Assembly: GCF_001541345.2 (NCBI RefSeq)
Contig: NZ_LMVL02000005.1
Span: 186,001 to 250,000 of the forward strand
DNA: 64,000 nucleotides
Direction: 5' to 3'
DNA from: Gillisella vitis
GTDB lineage: Bacteria; Pseudomonadota; Alphaproteobacteria; Rhizobiales; Rhizobiaceae
The notes under the pieces are model-generated. The model did no database searches and was not told the DNA's origin. It saw only the letters and a list, made by a program, of their open reading frames with translations. Shown here in pieces: positions 37,154 through 46,384 of the stretch (the first letter of the stretch is position 1; each line of letters opens with the position of its first letter). The position numbers were made by a program, and so were the translations under genes.

Positions 37154-39781
37154 ATGAGCAGAAGCACGCTGGCAGTATTGGAAGAGCGGTCGCCTCGGAT
37201 GATCGTGATGGGTTTCATCATGCGGCAATTCCTGGCTCTGCTTGGTTTTGCGCTGTTTCTCGGGTTGGTGGCGGCTATTGCCGCGCTGGCGACCTGGAAT
37301 GTGGCCGATCCGAGTTTTTCCTATGCGACCAGCCGGGCGCCCACCAATATTCTCGGTTATCCCGGCGCTGTGTTCGCCGATCTCTCCATGCAGTTTTTCG
37401 GGCTCGCCTCGGTCGCGGCGCTGCTGCCTGTGCTGGCCTGGTCGCTTTCGCTGATCTCCGGCCGTAAGATCACACGCCTGCCACGTCGGCTTGCCGCCTG
37501 GGGCACCGGGGCGGTTGCGGGCGCTGCCGTGTTCGGCTGTTTTCCGCCGCCGGGAACCTGGCCCATTCCCAACGGCATCGGTGGGGTGATCGGCGACATG
37601 ATCCTGCGTTTTCCTGCATTGTTTGTCGGAGCCTACCCAACTGGAACGTTTGCCATGGTGCTGGGCGTGATTTTCATCGCCCCGATGCTGTGGTTGATGT
37701 TGTTTGCTGCCGGTATCATCGGCAATGAAGAGGACGATTTCGAAGCGGAAATTCTGGCTGCCCGTGCAAGCGCACAGGCGGGGTCTCGCAAGAGCAAGGC
37801 CGTGCCTATCGTCGATGAGGATGAAGACGATGACGATCGTACAGGGCCTTTCGCGCTGGCTGCCGGTGCGCTCGCCCATGTCTGGTATACCGGTCAGGCC
37901 CGGATGCGGCGTCTCGCCGGTCTGAAGCCAAAAAGGCGCGAGCGGTCGGATTTCGACCAGCCCTACGACTTCAATGATGATGAGGTTGTGCCGGTTCAGG
38001 CTGGACGTCCAGACCACCGCGCCGATCCATCCTTTGAGCCGGGTGAGCGGAGTGCGGGCCGTCGCCGTATCGCGCCGCCGCCGGTGTCGCCGGAGGACGC
38101 GCATGACGAGCCACCCTTTGACCTGCGCACCCGTGGTCGCTCGGCTGATGACATCCTATTCGACGATGAAGACGAGGACCGTGCTGCAAAGCCTTCTGCC
38201 CGCCGTGTTGCCCCTGCCGCAGAGCGTCCGCGCCCGGCTCCGGTGTCTGGTCCCAGAGGGGCGCGCGGCTTTCAACTGCCGTCGGTTCAACTTCTGGCCG
38301 AGCCGCGTGCGGTTGCCAAGGATGCTAGCCTGTCCGCCGATCAGCTTGAACACAATGCCCGGACGCTGGAAGGTGTGCTGGAGGATTTCGGCGTCAAAGG
38401 TGACATTATCGAAGTGCGTCCCGGCCCGGTCGTCACACTGTATGAGCTTGAGCCAGCGCCAGGAATCAAATCATCCCGCGTTATCGGTCTTGCCGATGAT
38501 ATTGCCCGCTCGATGAGCGCCATTGCCGCCCGTGTTGCCGTCGTGCCGGGCCGCAACGCCATTGGCATCGAATTGCCGAACCGCACTCGCGAAACCGTGT
38601 ATCTGCGGGAAATGATCGGCAGCCGCGACTTCAACGGCTCGACAGCCAAGCTGCCGATGGCGCTGGGCAAGACCATTGGCGGTGAACCTGTGATCGCCGA
38701 CCTCGCCAAGATGCCGCATCTGTTGGTGGCTGGTACGACGGGGTCGGGCAAGTCGGTGGCGATCAACACCATGATCCTGTCGCTGGTCTACCGCCTGCCG
38801 CCGGAAAAATGCCGGTTGATCATGATCGATCCGAAAATGCTGGAATTGTCGATCTATGATGGCATTCCGCATCTGCTCTCGCCTGTTGTCACCGATCCGA
38901 AAAAGGCTGTCGTCGCCTTGAAATGGACGGTGCGCGAGATGGAAGAGCGCTACAAGAAGATGTCGAAGATCGGCGTGCGCAACATCGACGGGTTCAATAG
39001 CCGCGTCGAGCAGGCGATTGAGAAAGGCGAAGTGCTGACCCGCACCGTGCAGACCGGCTTCGACCGGCAGACCGGCGAGGCCATGTACGAGACCGAAACC
39101 TTTGATTTGCAGCCGATGCCCTATATCGTTGTGATCATCGACGAGATGGCCGACCTGATGATGGTGGCGGGCAAGGATATCGAAGGCGCGGTGCAGCGCC
39201 TGGCGCAGATGGCGCGCGCGGCGGGTATCCACGTCATCATGGCAACGCAGCGTCCATCCGTGGACGTGATCACCGGCACCATCAAGGCGAACTTCCCGAC
39301 CCGTATTTCCTTCCAGGTCACCTCGAAGATCGACAGCCGCACCATTCTGGGCGAGCAAGGTGCCGAACAACTGCTGGGCATGGGCGATATGCTCTACATG
39401 GCTGGCGGCGGACGCATCCAGCGTGTTCACGGACCTTTCGTCTCGGATAATGAGGTGGAAGACATCGTTGCCTATCTGAAAACCCAGGGCGCGCCGGATT
39501 ATCTTGATGCGGTGACCATCGATGAGGACGACGACGAAGGCGGCGGACCGGCAGGAACCGGCAATCTGGCCGAATCGGACGATCCCTATGACCAGGCCGT
39601 CGCCGTCGTGCTTCGGGATGGAAAAGCCTCGACCTCCTATGTTCAACGTCGGCTGGGCATCGGCTATAACCGAGCCGCATCGCTGATTGAGCGCATGGAG
39701 CAGGAAGGCATTATCGGCCCGGCCAACCATGCGGGCAAACGCGAAATCCTCGTTCCGACGGAAGCTGACATCGAGCGGTGA
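37154..39781 (+). CDS. ftsK: DNA translocase FtsK
   Basis: Septum-anchored hexameric motor that pumps chromosome termini and activates dimer resolution during division. The N-terminal 200 residues contain about four membrane segments. An acidic and Pro/Arg-rich linker follows to about residue 390. The RecA-like motor has Walker A GTTGSGKS (about 527-534) and Walker [11 protein letters not shown]. The C-terminal gamma winged-helix (about 810-875, [17 protein letters not shown]) recognises KOPS sites. At 875 aa it is complete. The stop overlaps the next frame by four bases, and a CtrA box lies upstream. Confidence 0.96.
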   Translation: MSRSTLAVLEERSPRMIVMGFIMRQFLALLGFALFLGLVAAIAALATWNVADPSFSYATSRAPTNILGYPGAVFADLSMQFFGLASVAALLPVLAWSLSLISGRKITRLPRRLAAWGTGAVAGAAVFGCFPPPGTWPIPNGIGGVIGDMILRFPALFVGAYPTGTFAMVLGVIFIAPMLWLMLFAAGIIGNEEDDFEAEILAARASAQAGSRKSKAVPIVDEDEDDDDRTGPFALAAGALAHVWYTGQARMRRLAGLKPKRRERSDFDQPYDFNDDEVVPVQAGRPDHRADPSFEPGERSAGRRRIAPPPVSPEDAHDEPPFDLRTRGRSADDILFDDEDEDRAAKPSARRVAPAAERPRPAPVSGPRGARGFQLPSVQLLAEPRAVAKDASLSADQLEHNARTLEGVLEDFGVKGDIIEVRPGPVVTLYELEPAPGIKSSRVIGLADDIARSMSAIAARVAVVPGRNAIGIELPNRTRETVYLREMIGSRDFNGSTAKLPMALGKTIGGEPVIADLAKMPHLLVAGTTGSGKSVAINTMILSLVYRLPPEKCRLIMIDPKMLELSIYDGIPHLLSPVVTDPKKAVVALKWTVREMEERYKKMSKIGVRNIDGFNSRVEQAIEKGEVLTRTVQTGFDRQTGEAMYETETFDLQPMPYIVVIIDEMADLMMVAGKDIEGAVQRLAQMARAAGIHVIMATQRPSVDVITGTIKANFPTRISFQVTSKIDSRTILGEQGAEQLLGMGDMLYMAGGGRIQRVHGPFVSDNEVEDIVAYLKTQGAPDYLDAVTIDEDDDEGGGPAGTGNLAESDDPYDQAVAVVLRDGKASTSYVQRRLGIGYNRAASLIERMEQEGIIGPANHAGKREILVPTEADIER

Positions 39782-39900
39782 CGGCAACAGGCTGGTGTGG
39801 AACGTCCAGGCGTCGAAAGACGTTTCGACGTTCACGATCCGGTGTGGTCACCATGGCGCCCGGTTTGCGCCTTATGGAACAGGGGCAAAAGGAGAAAAGA

Positions 39901-40563
39901 ATGCAAAAGAAGACGTTTGCCCCGGCAGGCATGGCAGGGATGATTGGCCGTCGGGGATTTATTGGCCTGGCGGCTGCTGGGATTGCTGTTGTGGCCACCG
40001 GCGCCACAGTGTCACCCGCATACGCTCAGGCCCAGGCCAGCGCCGCCCAAAGGATCGCGGATCATTTTGCCTCGGTGAAAACCATGATGGGCGAATTCGT
40101 GCAGTTTGGCCCACGCGGTGAACAGACAGCCGGAAAATTCTACATAGAGCGTCCGGGCAAACTGCGCTTCAACTATGAGCAGCCGTCACCGATGCGGGTG
40201 ATTTCCGATGGTCGTAACGTGGCAATCGGCAACCTGAAAATGAAGACCTGGGATGTTTATCCGCTGTCGAAGACGCCGCTGAGCCTGCTTCTGTCCGACC
40301 GCATCGACCTTGGCCACCAGATGGTGCGGCAGGTCAAGGAAGAGCAGGATCTGACGACCATCGTGCTGGGCGACAAGTCGATCTTCGGCGACCAGACCAT
40401 TACCCTGATGTTTGATCCAAAGACCTTCGAGCTGCGGCAATGGACGGTGACCGATGCGCAGGGCAAGGACACGTCGGTGATGATCTTCAACGTCCAGCAG
40501 GGCGTCAATTTCGATGAAAAAGTCTTCGAAGTTCCCTATGACGATATCCGCAATCGCGGCTGA
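39901..40563 (+). CDS. lolA: LolA-like outer-membrane lipoprotein carrier protein
   Basis: Periplasmic chaperone that carries lipoproteins released by LolCDE to the outer membrane. From the ATG at 39901 (AAAAGGAG upstream) the protein has 220 aa. It begins with a signal sequence containing a twin arginine (GRRGFIGLAAAG) and a cleavage region near AYAQA, so Tat export is possible. The mature part has the LolA pattern FVQFGPRGEQTAGKFYIERPGKLRF (pieces: GEQTAGKFYIERPGKLRF) and DLTTIVLGDKS. It is located directly after ftsK, a frequent order in rhizobia. A hairpin terminator follows. Confidence 0.88.
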   Translation: MQKKTFAPAGMAGMIGRRGFIGLAAAGIAVVATGATVSPAYAQAQASAAQRIADHFASVKTMMGEFVQFGPRGEQTAGKFYIERPGKLRFNYEQPSPMRVISDGRNVAIGNLKMKTWDVYPLSKTPLSLLLSDRIDLGHQMVRQVKEEQDLTTIVLGDKSIFGDQTITLMFDPKTFELRQWTVTDAQGKDTSVMIFNVQQGVNFDEKVFEVPYDDIRNRG

Positions 40564-40593
40564 GCGGCGGTTGAACGATCTCTAACGGATTGA

Positions 40594-40624
40594 GGCTCGA
40601 AATCTGAAGATTTCGGGCCTTTTG
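40594..40624 (+). terminator. Terminator after lolA
   Basis: GGCTCGAAATCT pairs with AGATTTCGGGCC (one G-T pair) to form a long stem with a tight loop, followed by four T. It ends the ftsK-lolA unit. Confidence 0.75.
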
Positions 40625-40697
40625 ACTGTCAAAATTCTACGAGTTTGCATAAAGGGATGAGCAATGCCGGATCTGTTCGGCGCTGAAGGATCTCGTC

Positions 40698-41501
40698 ATG
40701 ACTTTTTCCCTGACCACCTGGAATATCAATTCGGTGCGGCTGCGCATGCCGATCGTCGAGCATTTTCTGAAACTGCGTCAGCCGGATATTCTCTGCCTTC
40801 AGGAAATCAAATGCCAGAACCATGAGTTTCCGTTGGAGGCTTTTCAGGCGCTGGGCTATCCCTATGCCATTCTGCATGGCCAGAAGGGCTATCACGGCGT
40901 TGCTACTGTTTCGAAATTTCCGTTGAGCGAAGATCACCGGCAGGATTTCTGCGGCGTGGGCGACAGCCGTCACATCTCGGCGATTTTCGAGTGGAACGGG
41001 AGGCGTATTCGCCTGCATAATTTCTATGTGCCGGCCGGTGGTGATGAGCCTAACCGGGACATCAATCCGAAATTCGGCCACAAGCTGGATTTCGTCGAGG
41101 AAATGAAGGCGCTGTCTGCCACTGCCGAGCCGGAAACCTCCGCCATTCTGGTTGGCGATCTCAACATCGCACCGCTAGAGCACGATGTCTGGTCCCATAA
41201 AGCACTGCTGAAAATTGTCAGTCACACGCCGGTGGAAACCACAGGCCTGCTCGACGTGATCGATCGCGGCGGCTGGGTGGACCTGATGCGGGAACTGGTC
41301 GATCCATCGCAAAAACTCTATACGTGGTGGAGCTACCGGGCCAAGGACTGGGACGCCGCCGACAAGGGCCGCCGTCTCGACCATATCTGGTCATCGCCGG
41401 ATCTGTTACCGTCGCTGAAAACCATCGAGATCTTGCGCGAAGCGCGCGGCTGGGAAAAGCCGTCCGACCACGTGCCTGTTACTGCTAAGTTTGACTTGTA
41501 A
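40698..41501 (+). CDS. xthA: Exodeoxyribonuclease III (AP endonuclease)
   Basis: Mg-dependent nuclease of the EEP fold that incises abasic sites and degrades 3' ends in base-excision repair. Active-site segments appear in order: TWNINSVRLR, CLQEIKC (metal-binding Glu), LHNFYVPAGG (catalytic Tyr), LVGDLNIAP (Asp/Asn), RLDHIW and the terminal SDHVPV with the catalytic His. AAGGA stands eight bases before the ATG. Length is 267 aa, as in E. coli. It stands alone after a terminator. Confidence 0.95.
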   Translation: MTFSLTTWNINSVRLRMPIVEHFLKLRQPDILCLQEIKCQNHEFPLEAFQALGYPYAILHGQKGYHGVATVSKFPLSEDHRQDFCGVGDSRHISAIFEWNGRRIRLHNFYVPAGGDEPNRDINPKFGHKLDFVEEMKALSATAEPETSAILVGDLNIAPLEHDVWSHKALLKIVSHTPVETTGLLDVIDRGGWVDLMRELVDPSQKLYTWWSYRAKDWDAADKGRRLDHIWSSPDLLPSLKTIEILREARGWEKPSDHVPVTAKFDL

Positions 41502-41543
41502 CGGAGAAAGGCAAATATGCCGAGGTTTCATACCCTTGAAGCG

Positions 41544-41600
41544 ACTATGCAGTAGATATAAATCGGCTACAGCGCCATATGTGGCGCAATACGTTATAAT
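41544..41600. repeat. Dispersed repeat family B, copy 6 (partial)
   Basis: ACTATGCAGTAGATATAAA (41544-41562) is identical to 19217-19235, and it is followed by CTACAGCGCC as there. The palindrome breaks off after its first arm and a short hairpin (GCGCCATATGTGGCGC). It lies between the convergent xthA and cNMP-binding genes. Confidence 0.7.
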
Positions 41601-41633
41601 CGCGTCAAGGGCCTTTGGAGTAATCCTGGCGTG

Positions 41634-42089
41634 TTACCGAAAACGCTCTTCCATGCCCTTTGCACCGGTCGCCAGTGCCATGAGGTTTTGCCGGATGCGC
41701 TCCTGCATGATCAGGCCGAGCTGCGGATATTCCTCCAGCAGCCGGTGGAACAGCGGGCGGGGAATACGCAGCACTTCGGAATCCTCAAGCGCGATGGCGG
41801 TGTATTTGCGCTCCACCATAGTCGCCAGCGCCAGTTCCGATAGCATGGTGCCAGGACCGGCCACGGCGGCGACTTGCGGCTTGCCATCGCGGCCTGTGTT
41901 GGAAAGCTCGAACCGGCCGCGCACCACCACATAGGCGCATTCAGCCGGAGAGTGTTCCCGAAACAGCGGCTGGCCCTGGCCGATGGGCCTGTGTTCGGCA
42001 CCAAAGGCGATCAGCCGTAATTGGTCCGGCTCCAGGCCCTGAAACAGCGCCAGGGATGAGAGCAGTTGCATGTCATCGCTCAGCGCCAT
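41634..42089 (-). CDS. Cyclic-nucleotide-binding domain protein
   Basis: 151-aa protein made of a single cNMP-binding (CAP-like) domain: FQGLEPDQLRLIAF, the phosphate-binding cassette region reduced to GPGTMLSELALATM, and the C-helix ERIRQNLMALA. There is no helix-turn-helix, so it is not a complete Crp-type regulator. The canonical Arg-Ser of the cAMP cassette is not evident, so ligand binding is doubtful. It lies 37 bases after the CenR-like regulator gene on the same strand and probably shares its transcript. GGAG precedes the ATG at 42089. Confidence 0.85.
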   Translation of the reverse strand: MALSDDMQLLSSLALFQGLEPDQLRLIAFGAEHRPIGQGQPLFREHSPAECAYVVVRGRFELSNTGRDGKPQVAAVAGPGTMLSELALATMVERKYTAIALEDSEVLRIPRPLFHRLLEEYPQLGLIMQERIRQNLMALATGAKGMEERFR

Positions 42090-42126
42090 CAAGAATGCTC
42101 CGGTTCAGGGTCCGTTTAATGTCCGT

Positions 42127-42810
42127 TTAGGGAATAATCTTGTAACCGCCGTTTTCGGTGACCAGAATTTCGGCATTGGACGGGTCCCGTTCTATCTTCT
42201 GGCGCAGGCGATAGACATGGGTTTCCAGCGTATGGGTGGTGACGCCGGAGTTGTATCCCCAGACTTCTTCCAGCAGCACGTCGCGGGTGACGACTTTCTG
42301 CCCGGCGCGGTAGAGATAGCGGATGATGGCCGCTTCCTTTTCCGTCAGGCGGATTTTCTTGCCGTCCTCGGTGGTCAGCAGCTTCTGGCTTGGCTTGAAC
42401 AGATAGGGACCGACGGTAAACGTGGCATCCTCGCTCTGCTCGTGCTGGCGCAACTGCGCACGGATGCGGGCCAGCAGAACCGCAAAGCGGAATGGCTTGG
42501 TGACATAGTCATTCGCACCGGCCTCAAGCCCCAGAATGGTGTCGGAATCGGTGTCGTGGCCGGTCAGCATGATGACAGGGGCCTTGAAGCCGCCCTTGCG
42601 CAGCAGTTTCACGGCTTCGCGGCCATCCATGTCCGGCAGGCCGACATCCATGATCATCAGGTCCACTTGGCCATTGCGGGCCGCCTGCACGCCCTTGGTG
42701 GCGTTGGATTCCTGCTGGATCGAAAATTCCTCGTAAAGGGAAAGTTGTTCCACCAGCGTTTCGCGCAGGTCATCGTCGTCATCGACCAGAAGGATCGTCC
42801 GAGCAGCCAT
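42127..42810 (-). CDS. cenR: OmpR-family response regulator, CenR-like
   Basis: Two-domain response regulator of 227 aa. The receiver domain has the acidic pocket VDDDDDL, the phosphoacceptor Asp in LMIMDVGLPDMDG and the Lys in VTKPF. The C-terminal winged helix has RLTEKEAAIIRYLY and TTHTLETHVYRLRQKIE. The sequence closely recalls CenR, the essential envelope regulator of Caulobacter and other alphaproteobacteria; I rely on memory for this match. No histidine kinase gene is adjacent, which also fits CenR. An L,D-transpeptidase gene is divergent from it, a plausible target. Confidence 0.8.
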   Translation of the reverse strand: MAARTILLVDDDDDLRETLVEQLSLYEEFSIQQESNATKGVQAARNGQVDLMIMDVGLPDMDGREAVKLLRKGGFKAPVIMLTGHDTDSDTILGLEAGANDYVTKPFRFAVLLARIRAQLRQHEQSEDATFTVGPYLFKPSQKLLTTEDGKKIRLTEKEAAIIRYLYRAGQKVVTRDVLLEEVWGYNSGVTTHTLETHVYRLRQKIERDPSNAEILVTENGGYKIIP

Positions 42811-42929
42811 ACCTGATATACTCCCAAGCAGTGAACAGGCCAGATTGCACTGTTCTTGAAATCATTGTCTTATCTAGCCAACTCACTCTACAAGAAAAGT
42901 GTTCGACAAAGCAAAACTCCGTGAGCGAA

Positions 42930-43490
42930 ATGCCAAACCCAGTTTCCAGAGCCGGGGCTCAACCGCGCCAAGGTCTTCGCAGTATTGTGGTGCGCCGCAA
43001 GCCCGGTTGCAAGAGCCAGGCCATCGTTCAGGCCGGACCGCTGCGGTTTCCTGCCGCCATCGGACGGTCGGGCATCACGGCCTTCAAGCGCGAGGGCGAT
43101 GGCGCAACCCCACGGGCATCGATGCGGTTGCTTTACGGCTACTTTCGGGCGGAGTCTCGTGAGGCCATACGCTCGCGCCTGCCCTTGAGGTCGATTCGTG
43201 CTGACATGCTGTGGTGCGATGCGCCGAGCCATCCGGCCTATAACCGTCCGGTCAAGGCGCCTTTCACCCCCAGACATGAGCGGTTGCAGCGCCAGGACCG
43301 GCTCTATGATATCTGCCTGGTGATGGACTGGAATTTTACCCGGCGCAAACAAGGCAGCGGGTCTGCAATCTTTTTCCATATTGCCCGGCCTGATTATGCC
43401 CCCACGGAGGGCTGCGTGGCGATCAGCCCCGCCGACATGCGTCGCCTGCTGGCGGTTGTTTCACAGGCCACCATTGTCACGGTTTTGTGA
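42930..43490 (+). CDS. L,D-transpeptidase (YkuD family)
   Basis: YkuD-type catalytic domain of 186 aa. The active-site pattern is visible at the end: FFHIARPDYAPTEGCVAIS, with His and, 14 residues on, the nucleophilic Cys (TEGCVA in place of the common SxGC). Such enzymes make 3-3 cross-links in peptidoglycan or attach proteins to it, and 3-3 links dominate in Rhizobiales. The start is unclear (42930, or earlier near 42831), and no signal peptide is obvious in either form. It is divergent from the CenR-like envelope regulator. Confidence 0.85.
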   Translation: MPNPVSRAGAQPRQGLRSIVVRRKPGCKSQAIVQAGPLRFPAAIGRSGITAFKREGDGATPRASMRLLYGYFRAESREAIRSRLPLRSIRADMLWCDAPSHPAYNRPVKAPFTPRHERLQRQDRLYDICLVMDWNFTRRKQGSGSAIFFHIARPDYAPTEGCVAISPADMRRLLAVVSQATIVTVL

Positions 43491-43644
43491 AGACATACCT
43501 CCCTGATACAAACACCGGGCTGCCGGGGTGGGAAACACATTGCCCATGCCTATCTATAGACCCGGCATCATGGAATGCGCCTTCTAAAGGTCGTCGCGGT
43601 TCTTGCCCGATCTTAAACCTCGATCTCGAATGGGAGACCCTTAC

Positions 43645-44475
43645 GTGGCAGATCAATCCTACATTTCCTTTTCCGACGGCAAAAGCATCCCGCAGGTGGG
43701 TCTCGGCGTCTGGCAAACACCCAATAGCGAAGCGGCACCTGCGGTGCGGTCCGCGCTGTCATCAGGTTATCGCCATATCGATACGGCTGCCGTCTATGAA
43801 AACGAGGAGGGTGTCGGCGAAGGCATCCGCTCTTCCGGCATCGACCGTGGCGATATTTTCCTGACCACCAAGCTGTGGAACAATGAGCAGGGCTTCGACA
43901 ATACCCTCAAAGCTTTCGACGCCAGCCTGAAACGGCTCGGCACCGATTATGTCGATCTCTACCTGATCCACTGGCCATCACCGCATCGCGGCCTGTTTGT
44001 CGAGACCTGGAAGGCCTTTATCCAATTGAAGGAGGAGGGCCGGGCGCGCTCTATCGGCGTGTCGAATTTCTATCCGGAGCATCTGAAGACGATCATCGAT
44101 GAAACCGGCGTGGTGCCTGTCATCAACCAGATCGAACTGCATCCGGATTTCCAGCAGAAACAAGCCCGCGAATTCCACCAGGCCCACGGTATCATCACCC
44201 AGTCCTGGAGCCCACTTGGCCAGGGTAAGCTGTTGGACAATCCGGTGATCGGCAAAATCGCGGCCAAGCATGGCCGCACGGCGGCCCAGATCATCATCCG
44301 CTGGCATATCGAAAGCGGGCTGGTGGTGATCCCGAAATCCGTTACGCCCTCGCGCATCGAAGAGAATTTCAAGGTGTTCGATTTCAGCCTCGATCCTGAG
44401 GATATGACTGAGATCGCTGCGCTCGACAGCTCATCGACCCGCATTGGACCCGATCCGATGACGGCGAGCTTCTGA
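43645..44475 (+). CDS. Aldo/keto reductase (GTG start)
   Basis: NADPH-dependent AKR of about 276 aa, TIM-barrel fold, similar to 2,5-diketo-gluconate reductases (DkgA/DkgB). Catalytic residues are Asp and Tyr in DTAAVYENEEGVG, Lys in LTTKLW and His in YLIHWPSP. The cofactor-binding end is IPKSVTPSRIEEN. GGGAG at 43632-43636 stands eight bases before a GTG at 43645, which gives the normal family length. An ATG at 43630 is the alternative. Physiological substrate unknown. A family-A repeat follows. Confidence 0.92.
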   Translation: MADQSYISFSDGKSIPQVGLGVWQTPNSEAAPAVRSALSSGYRHIDTAAVYENEEGVGEGIRSSGIDRGDIFLTTKLWNNEQGFDNTLKAFDASLKRLGTDYVDLYLIHWPSPHRGLFVETWKAFIQLKEEGRARSIGVSNFYPEHLKTIIDETGVVPVINQIELHPDFQQKQAREFHQAHGIITQSWSPLGQGKLLDNPVIGKIAAKHGRTAAQIIIRWHIESGLVVIPKSVTPSRIEENFKVFDFSLDPEDMTEIAALDSSSTRIGPDPMTASF

Positions 44476-44495
44476 TTTCACGTGAATCATTGACT

Positions 44496-44599
44496 AAAGC
44501 ATTTCCAGGAAAAGTGTGAAGCGGTTTTACGTCCGGAAATGCGTAAGAGCAAAGGCCTAGAGCATGTCAGCGCTTCGTTGAAGCGCTGACATGCTCTAG
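44496..44599. repeat. Dispersed repeat family A, copy 2, with perfect palindrome
   Basis: AAAGCATTTCCAG at the left, CGTCCGGAAATGCGTAA at 44530-44546 (identical to the inverted copy at 14324-14340), then a perfect palindrome of 43 bases at 44557-44599: a 20-bp stem starting CTAGAGCATGTC and a three-base loop. It lies between the convergent aldo/keto reductase and leuC genes. Confidence 0.8.
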
Positions 44600-44604
44600 A
44601 AACA

Positions 44605-44632
44605 AGAAAGGCGGCTCAAGAGCCGCCTTTCT
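44605..44632 (-). terminator. Terminator after leuC
   Basis: A 12-bp stem (AGAAAGGCGGCT with AGCCGCCTTTCT) and a four-base loop, T-rich on the minus-strand side. It ends the leuC transcript. Confidence 0.85.
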
Positions 44633-44653
44633 GATGAAGAGTTCGAGACTATC

Positions 44654-46063
44654 TCACTTCCACTCGCGGATATCGACGAAATGGCCGGCAATGGCAGCGG
44701 CAGCGGCCATGGCGGGGGAAACGAGGTGAGTGCGGCCCTTGTAGCCCTGGCGGCCTTCGAAATTGCGGTTCGAGGTCGAGGCGCAGCGTTCTTCCGGCTT
44801 CAGGCGGTCGTCGTTCATCGCCAGGCACATGGAACAGCCCGGCTCACGCCATTCGCAACCGGCATCGAGGAAGATCTTGTCGAGACCTTCGGCTTCCGCC
44901 TGTTCCTTGACGAGGCCAGACCCCGGAACCACCATGGCAGAAACCGTCGATGCCACTTTGCGATCCTTCAGCACGGCGGCTGCGGCGCGCAGGTCTTCGA
45001 TGCGGCCATTGGTGCAGGAACCGATAAACACCCGGTCGATGGCGATATCGGTGATCTTGGTGCCGGGCTTCAGGCCCATATAGTCGAGCGCCCTCCACTT
45101 CGATGTCCGCTTGTTTTCATCAGCGATATCGTCCGGGTTCGGCACGGTGCCCTGAACCGAAATCACATCTTCCGGCGAAGAGCCCCAGGAGACGATGGGC
45201 GGCAGGTTGGCGGCATCCAGCACGACGGTGCGGTCGAAATGGGCACCTTCATCGGTATGCAGCGTCTTCCAGTATTGAAGCGCCATGTCCAGCTCTTCAC
45301 CCTTCGGCGCGCGGGGCTTGCCCTTGATATATTCGAAGGTCTTTTCATCAGGCGCAATCAGGCCAGCACGGGCGCCGCCTTCGATCGTCATGTTGCAGAC
45401 GGTCATGCGGCCTTCCATCGACAGGGCCTGAATGGCTTCACCGGCAAATTCGATGACGTGGCCGGTGCCGCCAGCTGTGCCGATTTCACCGATGATGGCG
45501 AGAATGATGTCCTTGGCAGTGACGCCAGCCGGCAGCTTGCCATCGACACGCACCAGCATGTTCTTGGCCTTCTTCTGGATCAAGGTCTGGGTGGCCAGAA
45601 CATGTTCCACTTCCGACGTGCCGATACCATGCGCCAAGGCACCAAAGGCACCGTGGGTCGAGGTATGGCTGTCGCCGCAGACAATGGTCATGCCGGGCAG
45701 GGTAAAGCCCTGTTCAGGGCCGACGATATGCACGATGCCCTGGCGCTTGTCTTTTTCAGAATAATATTCGACGCCGAAGTCAGCGGCATTCTTGGCCAGC
45801 GCCTCGACCTGGATGCGGCTTTCCTCGTTCTTGATGCCCTCGGCCCGATCCGGCGTGGTCGGTACGTTATGGTCAACGACGGCCAGTGTGCGGGTTGGTG
45901 CATGCACCTTGCGGCCAGCCATGCGCAGACCTTCAAAGGCCTGCGGGCTCGTTACCTCATGCACGAGGTGGCGGTCGATATAGAGAAGACAGGTGCCGTC
46001 ATCCTGGCGATCCACCAGATGGTCATCGAAAATCTTGTCGTAGAGGGTACGGGGTGCGCTCAT
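44654..46063 (-). CDS. leuC: 3-Isopropylmalate dehydratase large subunit
   Basis: Aconitase-family [4Fe-4S] enzyme that with LeuD isomerises 2- to 3-isopropylmalate in leucine synthesis. Cluster cysteines lie in IGSCTNGR and in the CSMC part of [11 protein letters not shown]. The substrate region [23 protein letters not shown] (pieces: [19 protein letters not shown]) is normal. At 469 aa it is full length. leuD is not in this window, so the two subunits are encoded apart, as is usual in rhizobia. Confidence 0.97.
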   Translation of the reverse strand: MSAPRTLYDKIFDDHLVDRQDDGTCLLYIDRHLVHEVTSPQAFEGLRMAGRKVHAPTRTLAVVDHNVPTTPDRAEGIKNEESRIQVEALAKNAADFGVEYYSEKDKRQGIVHIVGPEQGFTLPGMTIVCGDSHTSTHGAFGALAHGIGTSEVEHVLATQTLIQKKAKNMLVRVDGKLPAGVTAKDIILAIIGEIGTAGGTGHVIEFAGEAIQALSMEGRMTVCNMTIEGGARAGLIAPDEKTFEYIKGKPRAPKGEELDMALQYWKTLHTDEGAHFDRTVVLDAANLPPIVSWGSSPEDVISVQGTVPNPDDIADENKRTSKWRALDYMGLKPGTKITDIAIDRVFIGSCTNGRIEDLRAAAAVLKDRKVASTVSAMVVPGSGLVKEQAEAEGLDKIFLDAGCEWREPGCSMCLAMNDDRLKPEERCASTSNRNFEGRQGYKGRTHLVSPAMAAAAAIAGHFVDIREWK

Positions 46064-46384
46064 GGCTGTTCATCCGTCGAAGGGTTGAAAAGGGATTGGG
46101 TCATATGACCGTGTCAAAGACTGTTTGCAAGATCGGGGAGTGTTTGCAAGACTATCGCAGGTGCAGGTCGCACCGCGAGGAGCGACTTAAGCCAGCTGAT
46201 TGCCAAGCGCTCCGGCAACGCGCGCAAAGAAACGTGCCGGAAGACGCTTGTGGTCTTGCAGCACGAATATGTCAGGCGCGAGACATCCGAATTTAGATCC
46301 CATGGCGGTCTGATACCAGTTTTCAAGCCAAACAGCAATTCAAAGATTGAAGGCTTCGCAGTGCATGAAGGACGGGGGAGGAGC
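46064..46384. other. Intergenic region upstream of leuC
   Basis: About 320 bases without a credible gene. It contains an 11-base direct repeat TGTTTGCAAGA at 46122-46132 and 46141-46151, spaced 19 bases start to start, about 60-90 bases before leuC. That could be an operator. I see no leucine-rich leader peptide. Confidence 0.45.

Noticed and set aside
44681..46108. 475-codon plus-strand open frame opposite leuC
   Set aside because: A shadow of leuC, with no recognisable domain and no suitable start signal.
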